Assembly: GCA_029940235.1 (NCBI GenBank)
Contig: JAOZRI010000166.1
Coordinates: 1 to 5,643, forward strand
Direction of reading: 5' to 3'
Origin: Desulfobacula sp.
Lineage (GTDB): Bacteria; Desulfobacterota; Desulfobacteria; Desulfobacterales; Desulfobacteraceae
Length of the DNA stretch: 5,643 nt
In this document: one piece after another, positions 1 through 5,643 of the stretch
Position numbering within the stretch: position 1 is the stretch's first letter
Layout: each line of letters begins with the position of its first letter
Notes under the pieces: generated by a model
Told to the model about the DNA's origin: nothing
What the model saw: only the letters and a program-made list of their open reading frames with translations
The model's database searches: none
Position numbers and translations under genes: made by a program

Positions 1-119
1 CCACCAAGGGCAAAGTGTTCTGCCAGGACTTCAAAATATTCAAAAAGTGAGTTCTGAAACAATTGTTCCATTGTGAACCCTACTTTCTCATGGTACTGTT
101 TTTTCTTTAATATTCTTTG
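1..119 (-). pseudogene. Out-of-frame TPR-region remnant of a cyclase/ATPase/TPR protein
   Basis: Read on the minus strand in the frame one base downstream of the zinc-ribbon frame, this stretch is open to the window edge and encodes [19 protein letters not shown] followed by YFEVLAEHFALG. From memory of the family, this resembles the region that joins the ATPase part to the TPR repeats in zinc-ribbon cyclase proteins (pattern 'RRKELHEKVGxAIEELYxDRLEEHYExLAYHY'). An internal ATG at 69-71 could start a separate ORF, but no Shine-Dalgarno sequence sits in front of it. The inferred history is that an internal deletion removed the cyclase and ATPase domains and left the two ends abutting out of phase near 95-119, close to an A6 run. 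The family assignment is recall-based and the gene continues outside the window. Confidence 0.45.
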
Positions 120-372
120 AAAACCGATCCTGGATTTTTGCAAGATTATTATCATTCTCAGATTGTTGATCAAATGATGGAATAGTACCTGTTGCAGAAT
201 CGCCCGCAGGCTGTGATGCAGATGATAAAAATTCACCACATTGACCGCAAAAGCTGTATCCATCAGGATTTTCAAATCTGCATCCAGGGCATAGCAAAAC
301 AAGCTTTGATCCACACTGACCGCAAAACTTCATGTTATCCAAATTTTGAAACTTACATTCAGGGCATTTCAT
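88..372 (-). CDS. Double zinc-ribbon protein, probably the N-terminal stump of a larger signalling protein
   Basis: The 94-residue product has two tandem zinc ribbons: Cys3/Cys6 with Cys17/Cys20, and Cys28/Cys31 with Cys42/Cys45, each second pair in the form FCGQCG. All eight metal ligands are present. Residues 47-76 are a low-complexity Ser/Asn/Asp-rich linker, followed by [15 protein letters not shown]. From family knowledge, this layout (double zinc ribbon, polar linker, a short helix resembling 'LxxIQRYLPKxLxEKI') opens large proteins that continue into a class III adenylate/guanylate cyclase domain, an AAA-type ATPase and TPR repeats. Here the ORF stops right after the helix. The start at 370-372 is backed by a GAGGG Shine-Dalgarno sequence about 8 nt upstream. 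It could still be expressed as a small zinc-binding protein, but a truncated gene is more likely, given the segment that follows in another frame at 1-119. Confidence 0.6.
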   Translation of the reverse strand: MKCPECKFQNLDNMKFCGQCGSKLVLLCPGCRFENPDGYSFCGQCGEFLSSASQPAGDSATGTIPSFDQQSENDNNLAKIQDRFSKNIKEKTVP

Positions 373-574
373 TGGATATCCCTCTCTGTCTGGTATAATT
401 TCAAAAGCAAACTCTAACGTAAGGCGTAATATTTTATTTATCAGGCTTTATAAGGTGTGTAAAGAAAACATTTTTACATCAAGGTATTTGAATCATTCAG
501 CACAAAACATAGCATGAAATTAGTATGAATATTGAATTATGACAACCAATCAATCTACTATGATTTCCAGTGGA
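373..574. other. AT-rich intergenic stretch, no gene recognised
   Basis: No ORF with a credible start and ribosome binding site is seen on either strand. The stretch holds the GAGGG Shine-Dalgarno sequence of the minus-strand zinc-ribbon gene (just right of 372). It also holds a TATAAT hexamer reading rightward at 394-399 with no good -35 partner, and a TATGAT hexamer at 559-564. The latter would place a transcription start at about 571, at the foot of the structured element, although its -35 region is weak. Confidence 0.5.
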
Positions 575-764
575 GGGGTGTTCACCTTGCGGGCGCATAT
601 GGACTTTGCTTACAGGCTCTTGGTGAAAAGAGCGGTTAAGCCGCCATGGTGTTTGAGGGAAGAATGACCGAGTTCATGGCGGTCAGCGAGTGAACCTTAG
701 AGCCTGGTTTCTGCCCTTCAGGGTATTGCAATGTCTATCCAAGCGACTGCAAGGTGAACACCCC
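575..764 (+). ncRNA. Highly structured ~190-nt element: candidate ncRNA or foldback/MITE-like repeat
   Basis: The ends are a perfect 16-bp inverted repeat, GGGGTGTTCACCTTGC at 575-590 and its complement at 749-764. The stem continues inward through 591-592/747-748, 594-596/743-745, 599-604/733-738 and 606-609/728-731, broken only by small mismatches. Inside are an 8-bp stem 613-620/699-706 topped by 622-624/694-696, an 8- to 10-bp stem 640-649/674-683 with a 24-nt loop, and a separate small hairpin 712-716/721-725 with a TTCA loop on the 3' side. Five non-Watson-Crick pairs (591/748, 601/736, 640/683, 649/674, 713/724) are G-T as read on the plus strand, so the plus-strand RNA folds better than the minus. 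A long closing stem, a bubble carrying a 3'-strand hairpin and a terminal stem recall 6S RNA, but I cannot confirm that family. A 3-bp GGA on both outer sides (572-574, 765-767) leaves a small mobile element possible. No clear terminator follows. Confidence 0.45.
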
Positions 765-871
765 GGAACGGGTTATCGATAATTACGGTTCTCAATTATT
801 CATTTTGAATTTTTGCTTTATTTATAACTCTTAAAAAATTAAAAATGTCATTATCAACCTACTATTATATG

Positions 872-899
872 TTGACATTATTACACCTTGCGGTATAGT
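872..899 (+). promoter_or_regulatory. Promoter of the higBA operon
   Basis: A perfect -35 box TTGACA (872-877) is separated by 16 bp from TATAGT (894-899), a 5/6 match to the -10 consensus. The predicted start is at about 905-907. The promoter lies directly before the toxin gene and overlaps the inverted-repeat operator. Confidence 0.75.
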
Positions 900-907
900 G
901 TAATAAT
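877..907. promoter_or_regulatory. Inverted-repeat operator, probable HigA binding site
   Basis: ATTATTACAC (877-886) and its exact complement GTGTAATAAT (898-907) are separated by 11 bp. One arm abuts the -35 box, and the other covers the end of the -10 box and the predicted start of transcription. Antitoxins of the HigA family usually repress their own operon from such palindromes, so binding here should block RNA polymerase. The site is seen directly; the binding protein is inferred from position and family. Confidence 0.7.
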
Positions 908-908
908 T

Positions 909-1205
909 ATGATAGTTAGCTTTAACGGAAAAATTGTAAAGGATATTTGGGAAACAAACAGCTCGAAATCTTTACCAAAAGAACTGTGGATACGTTCAAA
1001 AGCACTGCTTACTATTATGCACTCTACAAGTGAATTGAACGATTTAAAGATTAAGGGTGAACCTCCTAATATCCGTCTTCACAAGTTAAAGGGAGATCGA
1101 AAGAAATATTGGAGTGTAACGATAAAATTGCCCTGGGCCATCACCTTTCAATTCAGGAATGGTGAGTTTTCCCAGGTTAAAATAGAAAACTATCACAGAG
1201 GATAA
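909..1205 (+). CDS. higB: HigB-type toxin of a type II toxin-antitoxin system
   Basis: The 98-residue product is close to the usual ~92 residues of HigB toxins (RelE/ParE-like fold), which cleave mRNA at translating ribosomes. Family landmarks are an N-terminal MIVSFNGKIVKDIWETN, then RLHKLKGDRKKYWSV at about residues 56-70, WAITFQF at 76-82 and a C-terminal ENYH at 93-96. The usual GNWR is LPWA here, so the conserved Arg is Ala77. The ATG at 909 is chosen over an in-frame TTG at 888 because the TTG lies upstream of the -10 box and could not be transcribed from this promoter. The ATG follows the predicted transcript start by only 2-4 nt and has no Shine-Dalgarno sequence. higA follows after 13 bp. 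Toxin-first order and the shared promoter fit HigBA. The family call is firm; activity is uncertain because of the substitution. Confidence 0.88.
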   Translation: MIVSFNGKIVKDIWETNSSKSLPKELWIRSKALLTIMHSTSELNDLKIKGEPPNIRLHKLKGDRKKYWSVTIKLPWAITFQFRNGEFSQVKIENYHRG

Positions 1206-1218
1206 TGAGGAATTGATT

Positions 1219-1479
1219 ATGATTAAGAATACAATGCCGCTTCACCCGGGAAAAGTCCTTGGCTCGGTCTATATGGAAGAGATGGGGCTCAATCAATCAG
1301 CATTGGCCCGGTTATGTGATTGCTCGCATAGAAAAATTAATGAGATTATAAATGGGAAACGTGGCATATCACCGGTCTTTGCACTGGTTTTAGAAAAGGT
1401 ACTTGGCACAACGGCCGAGATGTGGGTTCGGATGCAAGCTGAGTATGATCTATGGCAGGCAAGAAAAAAAGCAGCTTAA
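1219..1479 (+). CDS. higA: HigA-type antitoxin, XRE-family helix-turn-helix protein
   Basis: The 86-residue product neutralises HigB by binding and, in this family, also represses the operon. It opens with the typical LHPGKVLGSVYMEEMGLNQS and has an XRE helix-turn-helix over about residues 25-45 (NQSALARLCDCSHRKINEII), followed by the hallmark NGKRGIS at 45-51. The C-terminal AEMWVRMQAEYDLW (66-79) is also standard for HigA antitoxins. The ATG at 1219 is chosen because GAGGA (1207-1211) lies 7 nt before it, whereas an in-frame TTG at 1213 sits directly against that Shine-Dalgarno sequence. The gene begins 13 bp after the toxin stop and is certainly co-transcribed. It has a good ribosome binding site while the toxin has none, which would favour antitoxin excess. 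No terminator is evident behind it. Confidence 0.92.
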   Translation: MIKNTMPLHPGKVLGSVYMEEMGLNQSALARLCDCSHRKINEIINGKRGISPVFALVLEKVLGTTAEMWVRMQAEYDLWQARKKAA

Positions 1480-1496
1480 GCCTTTTTATAACTTAG

Positions 1497-1525
1497 TTGA
1501 CAATATTGCTGATTTTTTATAGAAA
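1497..1525 (+). promoter_or_regulatory. Probable promoter of the acyl-CoA dehydrogenase gene
   Basis: A perfect TTGACA (1497-1502) is followed after 17 bp by TAGAAA (1520-1525), a 4/6 match to the -10 box. Transcription would start near 1532 and give a leader of about 50 nt. A TATAAA at 1545-1550 lacks a well-spaced -35 box. Confidence 0.45.
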
Positions 1526-1566
1526 ATTGATGCTATGTTCAAACTATAAAAGAACAATTATATAAA

Positions 1567-1573
1567 AAGGGGA
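1567..1573 (+). promoter_or_regulatory. Ribosome binding site of the acyl-CoA dehydrogenase gene
   Basis: AAGGGGA lies 10 nt before the ATG at 1584 in an otherwise A/T-only leader, which fixes the start codon. Confidence 0.7.
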
Positions 1574-1583
1574 TTTATTAACA

Positions 1584-3431
1584 ATGGCACAACTTATAGC
1601 TGACAGACGTGATGTGGATTTCGTACTGCATGAACAGATTGGAATGGTGGAAAATGAATTATTTGAAGAATTCAATAAAAAAACAATAGATCTGATTGTC
1701 TCAGAGGCAAGGAATCTGTCAATTAAAGAGATTCTTCCCACATTCAAGGATGGAGATGAAATTGGATGTAAGCTTGAAAATGGCAAGGTTACAGTTCCTG
1801 AATCTTTCCAAAGAGCCTGGAAAATTTATTGCGAAGGCGAGTGGCTTGCCATGTGTGATGATCCTGAAGTAGGCGGCCAGGGCATGCCCAAACTTGTGGG
1901 CTGTGCTGCCCTTGAATATATGGTTGGTGCTAATTCTGCTTTTATGCTCTATTACGGCATGACCCACGGTGCTGCAAAGCTTGTGGAAGGTTTTGGTGAT
2001 GAGAGCCAGAAAAAACTTTACATGAAAAAAATGTTTGCCGGTACCTGGGGCGGAACAATGCTTCTAACTGAGCCTGAAGCAGGTTCTGATGTTGGGGCAC
2101 TCACAACCACAGCCGTTAAAAAAGATGACGGCACATATTTAATCCAGGGGTCCAAGATTTTTATCTCTGCTGGTGACCATGATCTGTGCGATAATATTAT
2201 CCATCCTGTTCTGGCAAGAATTGAAGGAGCGCCTGCAGGAACCCGTGGAATTTCCCTGTTCCTGGTTCCCAAATACCATGTTAATGAAGATGGCAGCCTT
2301 GGTGAATTCAATAATGTTGTATGTACAGGCCTTGAACATAAGATGGGAATCCATGGCAACTCCACTGCATCACTCTCTCTCGGAGAAAAAGGAGAATGCA
2401 TAGGCACCCTTCTTGGAAAAGAGAACAAAGGCATGGCAGGAATGTTTCACATGATGAATGAATCCCGTGCTTTTGTTGGTATGCAGGGTTTTGCAGTGGC
2501 TTCTGCTTCCTATATGTATGCCCTTGATTATGCAAGAACCAGAATCCAGGGAAGACATCTTCTTGCAGGAAAAGATCCCGAAGCAAAAGATGTAACCATT
2601 ATCAACCATCCAGATGTAAAACGTCAGCTTTTGAACATGAAAGTTTATACAGAGGGCATGCGCTCTTTGATCTACTATTATGGCAAATGCTCTGACATTG
2701 TCCACACCACAGATGATGAAAACCTAAAGGCAGAGACAAGTGCATTGATTGAAGTTTTAACCCCCATTGTTAAAGGATATATCACAGACAAATCACTTGA
2801 AGTATGTTCCCACGGCGTGCAGGTCTATGGAGGTTATGGTTATATCAGTGAATTTCCTGTGGAACAGCTCATGAGGGATACAAGAATATTCATGATCTAC
2901 GAAGGAACCAATGGCATCCAGGCAATGGATCTTATTGGCAGAAAACTTGCAATGAACAAAGGTGAAAGCTTTAAATATTTTATCGATCAAATGAAAAAGA
3001 CCATTGAAGAAGCCAAGGGTGTTGAAGGTATTGAAGACCTGGTTGAAAAAGTTGACAATGCTGTATCAAGACTTGAATCCCTTGCCTTAGAAATTGGAAC
3101 AAGAGCCAGATCAGAAAAAGCTTTGAATGCCTATGCTTTTGCACACCCTTTTCTGGAAATAACAGGTGATGTCACCTTTGCATGGATGCATTTGTGGAGA
3201 GCTTCCATTGCTGCACCCAAACTTGCTAAAAAAGTTGGCAGCCTTGAAAAGGAAGCTGTGGCAAAAAAGGCTGAAAAAAATAAGGATGCAGCCTTTTATG
3301 CAGGCCAGATTGCCTCGGCTAAATTTTTCATTAATACTCTTTTACCATCTGCTTACGGTAAAATGGATGCGATTATTGAAGGCGACACCAGTGTTGATGA
3401 CATTATAAATGCTTCATTTGGTTCAAAATAG
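1584..3431 (+). CDS. Acyl-CoA dehydrogenase, large (~600-residue) type with C-terminal extension
   Basis: The 615-residue cytoplasmic FAD enzyme oxidises an acyl-CoA to the 2,3-enoyl-CoA and passes electrons to electron-transfer flavoprotein. The N-terminal helical domain covers about residues 35-155. The flavin-contacting beta domain carries LLTEPEAGSD (160-169), GSKIFISAGDHD (189-200) and GISLFLVPK (222-230). The C-terminal helical domain has ESRAFVGMQG (293-302), QVYGGYGYISEFP (413-425) and RDTRIFMIYEGTNGIQ (431-446), where Glu440 is the expected catalytic base. Residues from about 466 to 610 form an extra helical domain typical of the ~600-residue subfamily; ordinary members have about 380 residues. 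That subfamily includes fatty acyl-CoA and 3-methylthiopropionyl-CoA dehydrogenases, so the substrate cannot be named. No ETF or other beta-oxidation gene is within view, so it appears to be a single-gene unit. All key motifs are intact. Confidence 0.93.
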   Translation: MAQLIADRRDVDFVLHEQIGMVENELFEEFNKKTIDLIVSEARNLSIKEILPTFKDGDEIGCKLENGKVTVPESFQRAWKIYCEGEWLAMCDDPEVGGQGMPKLVGCAALEYMVGANSAFMLYYGMTHGAAKLVEGFGDESQKKLYMKKMFAGTWGGTMLLTEPEAGSDVGALTTTAVKKDDGTYLIQGSKIFISAGDHDLCDNIIHPVLARIEGAPAGTRGISLFLVPKYHVNEDGSLGEFNNVVCTGLEHKMGIHGNSTASLSLGEKGECIGTLLGKENKGMAGMFHMMNESRAFVGMQGFAVASASYMYALDYARTRIQGRHLLAGKDPEAKDVTIINHPDVKRQLLNMKVYTEGMRSLIYYYGKCSDIVHTTDDENLKAETSALIEVLTPIVKGYITDKSLEVCSHGVQVYGGYGYISEFPVEQLMRDTRIFMIYEGTNGIQAMDLIGRKLAMNKGESFKYFIDQMKKTIEEAKGVEGIEDLVEKVDNAVSRLESLALEIGTRARSEKALNAYAFAHPFLEITGDVTFAWMHLWRASIAAPKLAKKVGSLEKEAVAKKAEKNKDAAFYAGQIASAKFFINTLLPSAYGKMDAIIEGDTSVDDIINASFGSK

Positions 3432-3451
3432 CTATATAGTATGCATCTAAA

Positions 3452-3464
3452 GCGGGAAATCCGC
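3452..3464. repeat. Small GC-rich inverted repeat
   Basis: GCGG (3452-3455) and CCGC (3461-3464) flank a 5-nt centre, and a G-T pair can extend the stem by one. The repeat sits directly beside the large heptamer hairpin. With no following T-run in either direction, it is not a terminator by itself. Confidence 0.4.
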
Positions 3465-3519
3465 AAGTTATCAGTGTTCAGTTGTCAGTATGCTGATAAC
3501 TGAACACTGATAACTTTTT
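3465..3519 (+). terminator. Long heptamer-repeat hairpin with T-run between convergent genes
   Basis: A 19-bp perfect inverted repeat (3465-3483 with 3498-3516) continues inward for five more pairs, one of them G-T, to a TATG loop (3489-3492). The whole 52-nt hairpin is followed by T-rich sequence through 3519. It begins 33 nt after the acyl-CoA dehydrogenase stop and would terminate that transcript. Read leftward it lacks a T-run, so it should act as a weaker terminator, or an mRNA 3'-end protector, for the minus-strand transporter gene. The left arm consists of three consecutive 7-mers ending in TCAG (3468-3488). Confidence 0.7.
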
Positions 3520-5350
3520 ATGGCAAATCTTCAGATCGGCTCACAAGGGTTTTAGCAATATTAATTGTATAAACATTTATCTGATGTAAAAGATCCATGA
3601 GCTCAAGATGCACTTCATGGGTTTTAATGGATTTGCCTTGTTTTTGAATTACCCTTTTCATATGCTTTAATCGAAACTGGATTTCAAGGTCAGTATATTT
3701 GCCCTCTTTTGCCATTATCCTGGTGGCAATATTCCTGTCTTTCTCTTCAAAAGTTTCTCTTAAACGGCTGATCTGTTTTATCACTTTAACATGATACCTC
3801 ATTAACTCCTCTTTCCCCTGGGTGGAAAATTCAGCTTTAAGCCTTTTTTTCTTTTTAATCAGAGGAAGAATATTTCTATGGATGATATCGCCTATACTCT
3901 CCATATCATTTGTTACAGAGGTCATTATAAATACTTCTTCAGCCTCGTCCTTATGCAATTCCTGGCGGGCAATCTTCATTAGATACTCATGGATTTTTTC
4001 ATCAAGAAAATCTATTTTTTCCTCTCTTAAATCAATACCCTGCAGCAGAGTCATATGTTTATAAAATGCATCATGGGTTGGTATTTCCAATATCAGACGA
4101 TTTTTTTCATCCCTGGATAGTTTTGGATCATGCCGGATAAGATCAGGATCTGAAATAAAGGGTATAATAATTGCGTTCAGCATTCTGCTTAAAATTCTTG
4201 CCATCCTTGCAATCTCTGTTCGTACAAGATCAATGGCAAGGGATGGAGTCTCTATAATGGAGTCATCAAGATGCCACACCTTAAGTTCAGAATCTCCTGA
4301 TTTTTTCTCATATTTTGCAGGAAGAATTTTCATTATAATAGATGCAAGCAGCCCGGTAAAAGGCAAAATTGCAATACCAACGCTTATATTGAATATGGTG
4401 TGGGCATTGGCAATCTGTCTTGCTATTTCCGAAGAGCCGAAAAAGGCAGAAATTTTTGTTATCAATTGTGCAAAAGTGGGTATCCAGAATATAAAAAGCA
4501 TTACACCGATAACCTGAAACAAAACATGGGCAATTGCCACTCTTTTTGCCTCACGCGATGTTCCAATACTTGCCAGGCCAGCTGTGATACATGTTCCGAT
4601 ATTGGCTCCGAGAATCAGAGGAATTCCTGCCTCAAGAGTTATAAAGCCCTGTTGCGACAAAACAATCACAATACCTGTAAACGCGCTGCTGCTCTGAATC
4701 AGAGCCGTAAACAGACCGCCTACAATAATTCCAAGCAAAGGATTTTCAAGACCTTTGATCATATCAATAAATCCGGGCAGGGTTCTAAGGGGTGACATGG
4801 CATCGCTCATGAGTTTCATACCAAAAAACAGGATGCCGAATCCAAGGATAATATTACCAATTTCCCTGTATTTTTCATTTTTACCAAACATTTTAATGCC
4901 AAACCCGACGGCAATCATACCAAGGGCATAATCGGTCAACTTAAAGGCTATGAGCTGTGCTGTGACAGTTGTTCCAATATTTGCCCCAAAAATAACACCA
5001 AGGGACTGGGCAAAAGTCATGAGTTCTGCCTGTACAAAACTTACAAGCATTACAGTGGTAGCACTGCTGGATTGAATCACCATTGTAACAAATGCTCCTG
5101 CAAGCATGGCAAAGAACCTGTTGCTGGTGAGGGCTGCAAGAATGGAGCGCATCTGGCTTCCGGCAGTTCTTTTCATTCCTTCACTCATCATCTCCATGCC
5201 GTAAAGGAAAAAAGAGAGTCCTCCAAACAACCCCATGATCAGAAATCCCCATGCAATGCCTGAATTTTGTGGGTTAGATACTCCTCCACTTGCAATTGCA
5301 GAGCCTACAATGAGACAAACTAATATAAGTGAAATTAAAAATTTATTCAT
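3518..5350 (-). CDS. Na/phosphate cotransporter family protein with PhoU-like C-terminal domain
   Basis: The 610-residue inner-membrane protein is predicted to couple sodium and phosphate movement. Residues 4-20 are a hydrophobic segment ending in SAIA, either a cleavable signal peptide or a first helix. Two homologous Na/Pi cotransporter repeats follow. The first has VIQSSSATT (Gln93-Ser96) and FGANIGTTVTAQ (121-132); the second has LIQSSSAFTG (Gln219-Ser222) and LGANIGTCITAG (247-258). These paired QSSS and GANIGT motifs are the family signature. Hydrophobic helices end near 345. Residues 370-605 are charged, helical and cytoplasmic, resembling a PhoU-like domain (for example SVTNDMESIGDIIHRNI at 478-494). 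The start ATG (5348-5350) has AGAGG 4 nt upstream. The gene lies 81 bp downstream of pyrF on the same strand and may be read from the pyrF side. Some family members act in export or signalling, so the direction of transport is not settled. Confidence 0.9.
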   Translation of the reverse strand: MNKFLISLILVCLIVGSAIASGGVSNPQNSGIAWGFLIMGLFGGLSFFLYGMEMMSEGMKRTAGSQMRSILAALTSNRFFAMLAGAFVTMVIQSSSATTVMLVSFVQAELMTFAQSLGVIFGANIGTTVTAQLIAFKLTDYALGMIAVGFGIKMFGKNEKYREIGNIILGFGILFFGMKLMSDAMSPLRTLPGFIDMIKGLENPLLGIIVGGLFTALIQSSSAFTGIVIVLSQQGFITLEAGIPLILGANIGTCITAGLASIGTSREAKRVAIAHVLFQVIGVMLFIFWIPTFAQLITKISAFFGSSEIARQIANAHTIFNISVGIAILPFTGLLASIIMKILPAKYEKKSGDSELKVWHLDDSIIETPSLAIDLVRTEIARMARILSRMLNAIIIPFISDPDLIRHDPKLSRDEKNRLILEIPTHDAFYKHMTLLQGIDLREEKIDFLDEKIHEYLMKIARQELHKDEAEEVFIMTSVTNDMESIGDIIHRNILPLIKKKKRLKAEFSTQGKEELMRYHVKVIKQISRLRETFEEKDRNIATRIMAKEGKYTDLEIQFRLKHMKRVIQKQGKSIKTHEVHLELMDLLHQINVYTINIAKTLVSRSEDLP

Positions 5351-5431
5351 AGAACCTCTATTTACCGTATTTAAGCTGTCATATCAAGTCAGGCTTACAG
5401 ATCACAAGGTCATAGCCTTTAAAGAACACGC

Positions 5432-5643
5432 TTAAATTAAAGATGCTTCAATCTCCTCTATTACTTTTTGAGCAGCCACCACAGGATCATGGGCATCCCT
5501 AATGGGCCGTCCTATTACAATAAGGTCACTGCCAAGGCTGATGGCCTGACCAGGAGTGGTTACTCTCTTCTGGTCATCATTTTCAAGCAGAGACCATTGC
5601 GGCCTGATGCCCGGAGTTACCGCAAGAAATGATTGACCAAACT
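5432..5643 (-). CDS. pyrF: Orotidine 5'-phosphate decarboxylase, C-terminal part (cut by window edge)
   Basis: The 69 visible codons form the C-terminal end of PyrF, which decarboxylates OMP to UMP, the last step of de novo pyrimidine synthesis. Recognisable pieces in order are FLAVTPGIRP, DDQKRVTTPGQAI, GSDLIVIGRPI and RDAHDPVVAAQKVIEEIEA. TPGIRP and VIGRPI match the phosphate-binding loops at the C-terminal end of the TIM barrel, and DDQKRVTTP is the conserved loop between them. The reading ends at TAA (5432-5434). The catalytic Lys/Asp cluster and the start lie outside the window to the right, so completeness cannot be judged. The frame is intact throughout the visible part. Confidence 0.92.
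   Translation of the reverse strand, partial: FGQSFLAVTPGIRPQWSLLENDDQKRVTTPGQAISLGSDLIVIGRPIRDAHDPVVAAQKVIEEIEASLI

Noticed and set aside
646..693. A 15-codon ORF starting at ATG 646 inside the structured element
   Set aside because: It has no Shine-Dalgarno sequence, is very short, and its ATG lies in a base-paired stem. The palindromic constraint explains the open frame.
575..764. Retron msr-msd or group II intron remnant as an explanation of the structured block
   Set aside because: No reverse transcriptase is nearby and no recognisable intron domain V or retron a1/a2 plus msd layout is present.
773..782. TTATCGATAA palindrome just right of the structured element
   Set aside because: It is a short perfect palindrome in AT-rich DNA without a T-run or an obvious partner site. 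Chance is sufficient.
888..908. TTG-initiated N-terminal extension of HigB
   Set aside because: The TTG lies upstream of the -10 box and of the predicted transcript start. The ATG at 909 gives the family-typical N terminus.
1470..1488. GCTTAAGC palindrome followed by TTTTT at the end of higA, as a terminator
   Set aside because: The palindrome is 8 bp with no loop, so it cannot form a stable hairpin.
2018..2434. Long minus-strand ORF (138 codons) inside the acyl-CoA dehydrogenase gene
   Set aside because: It is antisense to conserved catalytic-domain codons, its product has no recognisable domain, and the overlapping plus-strand gene fully explains the sequence.
5359..5387. Possible minus-strand promoter (TTGATA-N17-TAAATA) before the Na/Pi transporter gene
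   Set aside because: The -10 match is poor, and the -10 box would overlap the ribosome binding site, placing the transcript start inside the needed leader.

Overview
The window suggests a mesophilic, AT-leaning deltaproteobacterium (Desulfobacterota, probably a Desulfobacterales-type sulfate reducer). This is inferred from the gene set and protein style: a ~600-residue acyl-CoA dehydrogenase with an extra C-terminal domain, a Na/Pi cotransporter with a PhoU-like tail, PyrF, and remains of a zinc-ribbon/cyclase/ATPase/TPR signalling protein. The genus cannot be fixed from the sequence alone.

Left edge (1-372, minus strand): a 94-codon ORF encodes two complete CxxC/CxxC zinc ribbons and a short linker, then stops. 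Just past the stop, in another frame, lies a segment that looks like the distant TPR-proximal part of the same class of multidomain protein. The best reading is a gene that has lost its cyclase and ATPase core and shifted frame. Next comes an intergenic stretch without a convincing gene (373-908). It is AT-rich except for a GC-richer block at 575-764, which folds into an elaborate structure: a perfect 16-bp terminal inverted repeat, a long closing stem, a branched interior and a small 3'-side hairpin. It is the least explained item here, either a structured RNA or a foldback/MITE-like element.

Centre (872-1479, plus strand): a toxin-antitoxin operon of the HigB/HigA type (toxin gene first). 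It has a strong promoter and a 10-bp perfect inverted-repeat operator straddling the -10 box and the likely transcription start. The toxin start codon is almost at the predicted transcript end, so the mRNA may be leaderless. The toxin carries Ala where the family usually has Arg in its NWR(I/L)xF motif.

Right half: an acyl-CoA dehydrogenase (1584-3431, plus) with its own probable promoter and Shine-Dalgarno sequence converges on a Na/phosphate-cotransporter-family gene (3518-5350, minus). The 86-bp gap between them is mostly filled by a 24-bp-stem hairpin built from heptamer repeats, whose T-run overlaps the transporter stop codon. Upstream of the transporter on the same strand is the 3' end of pyrF (5432-5643, cut by the window edge). 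The genes form separate transcription units (defence/stress TA module, fatty-acid or related acyl-CoA oxidation, ion/phosphate transport, pyrimidine synthesis) with no evident shared pathway.
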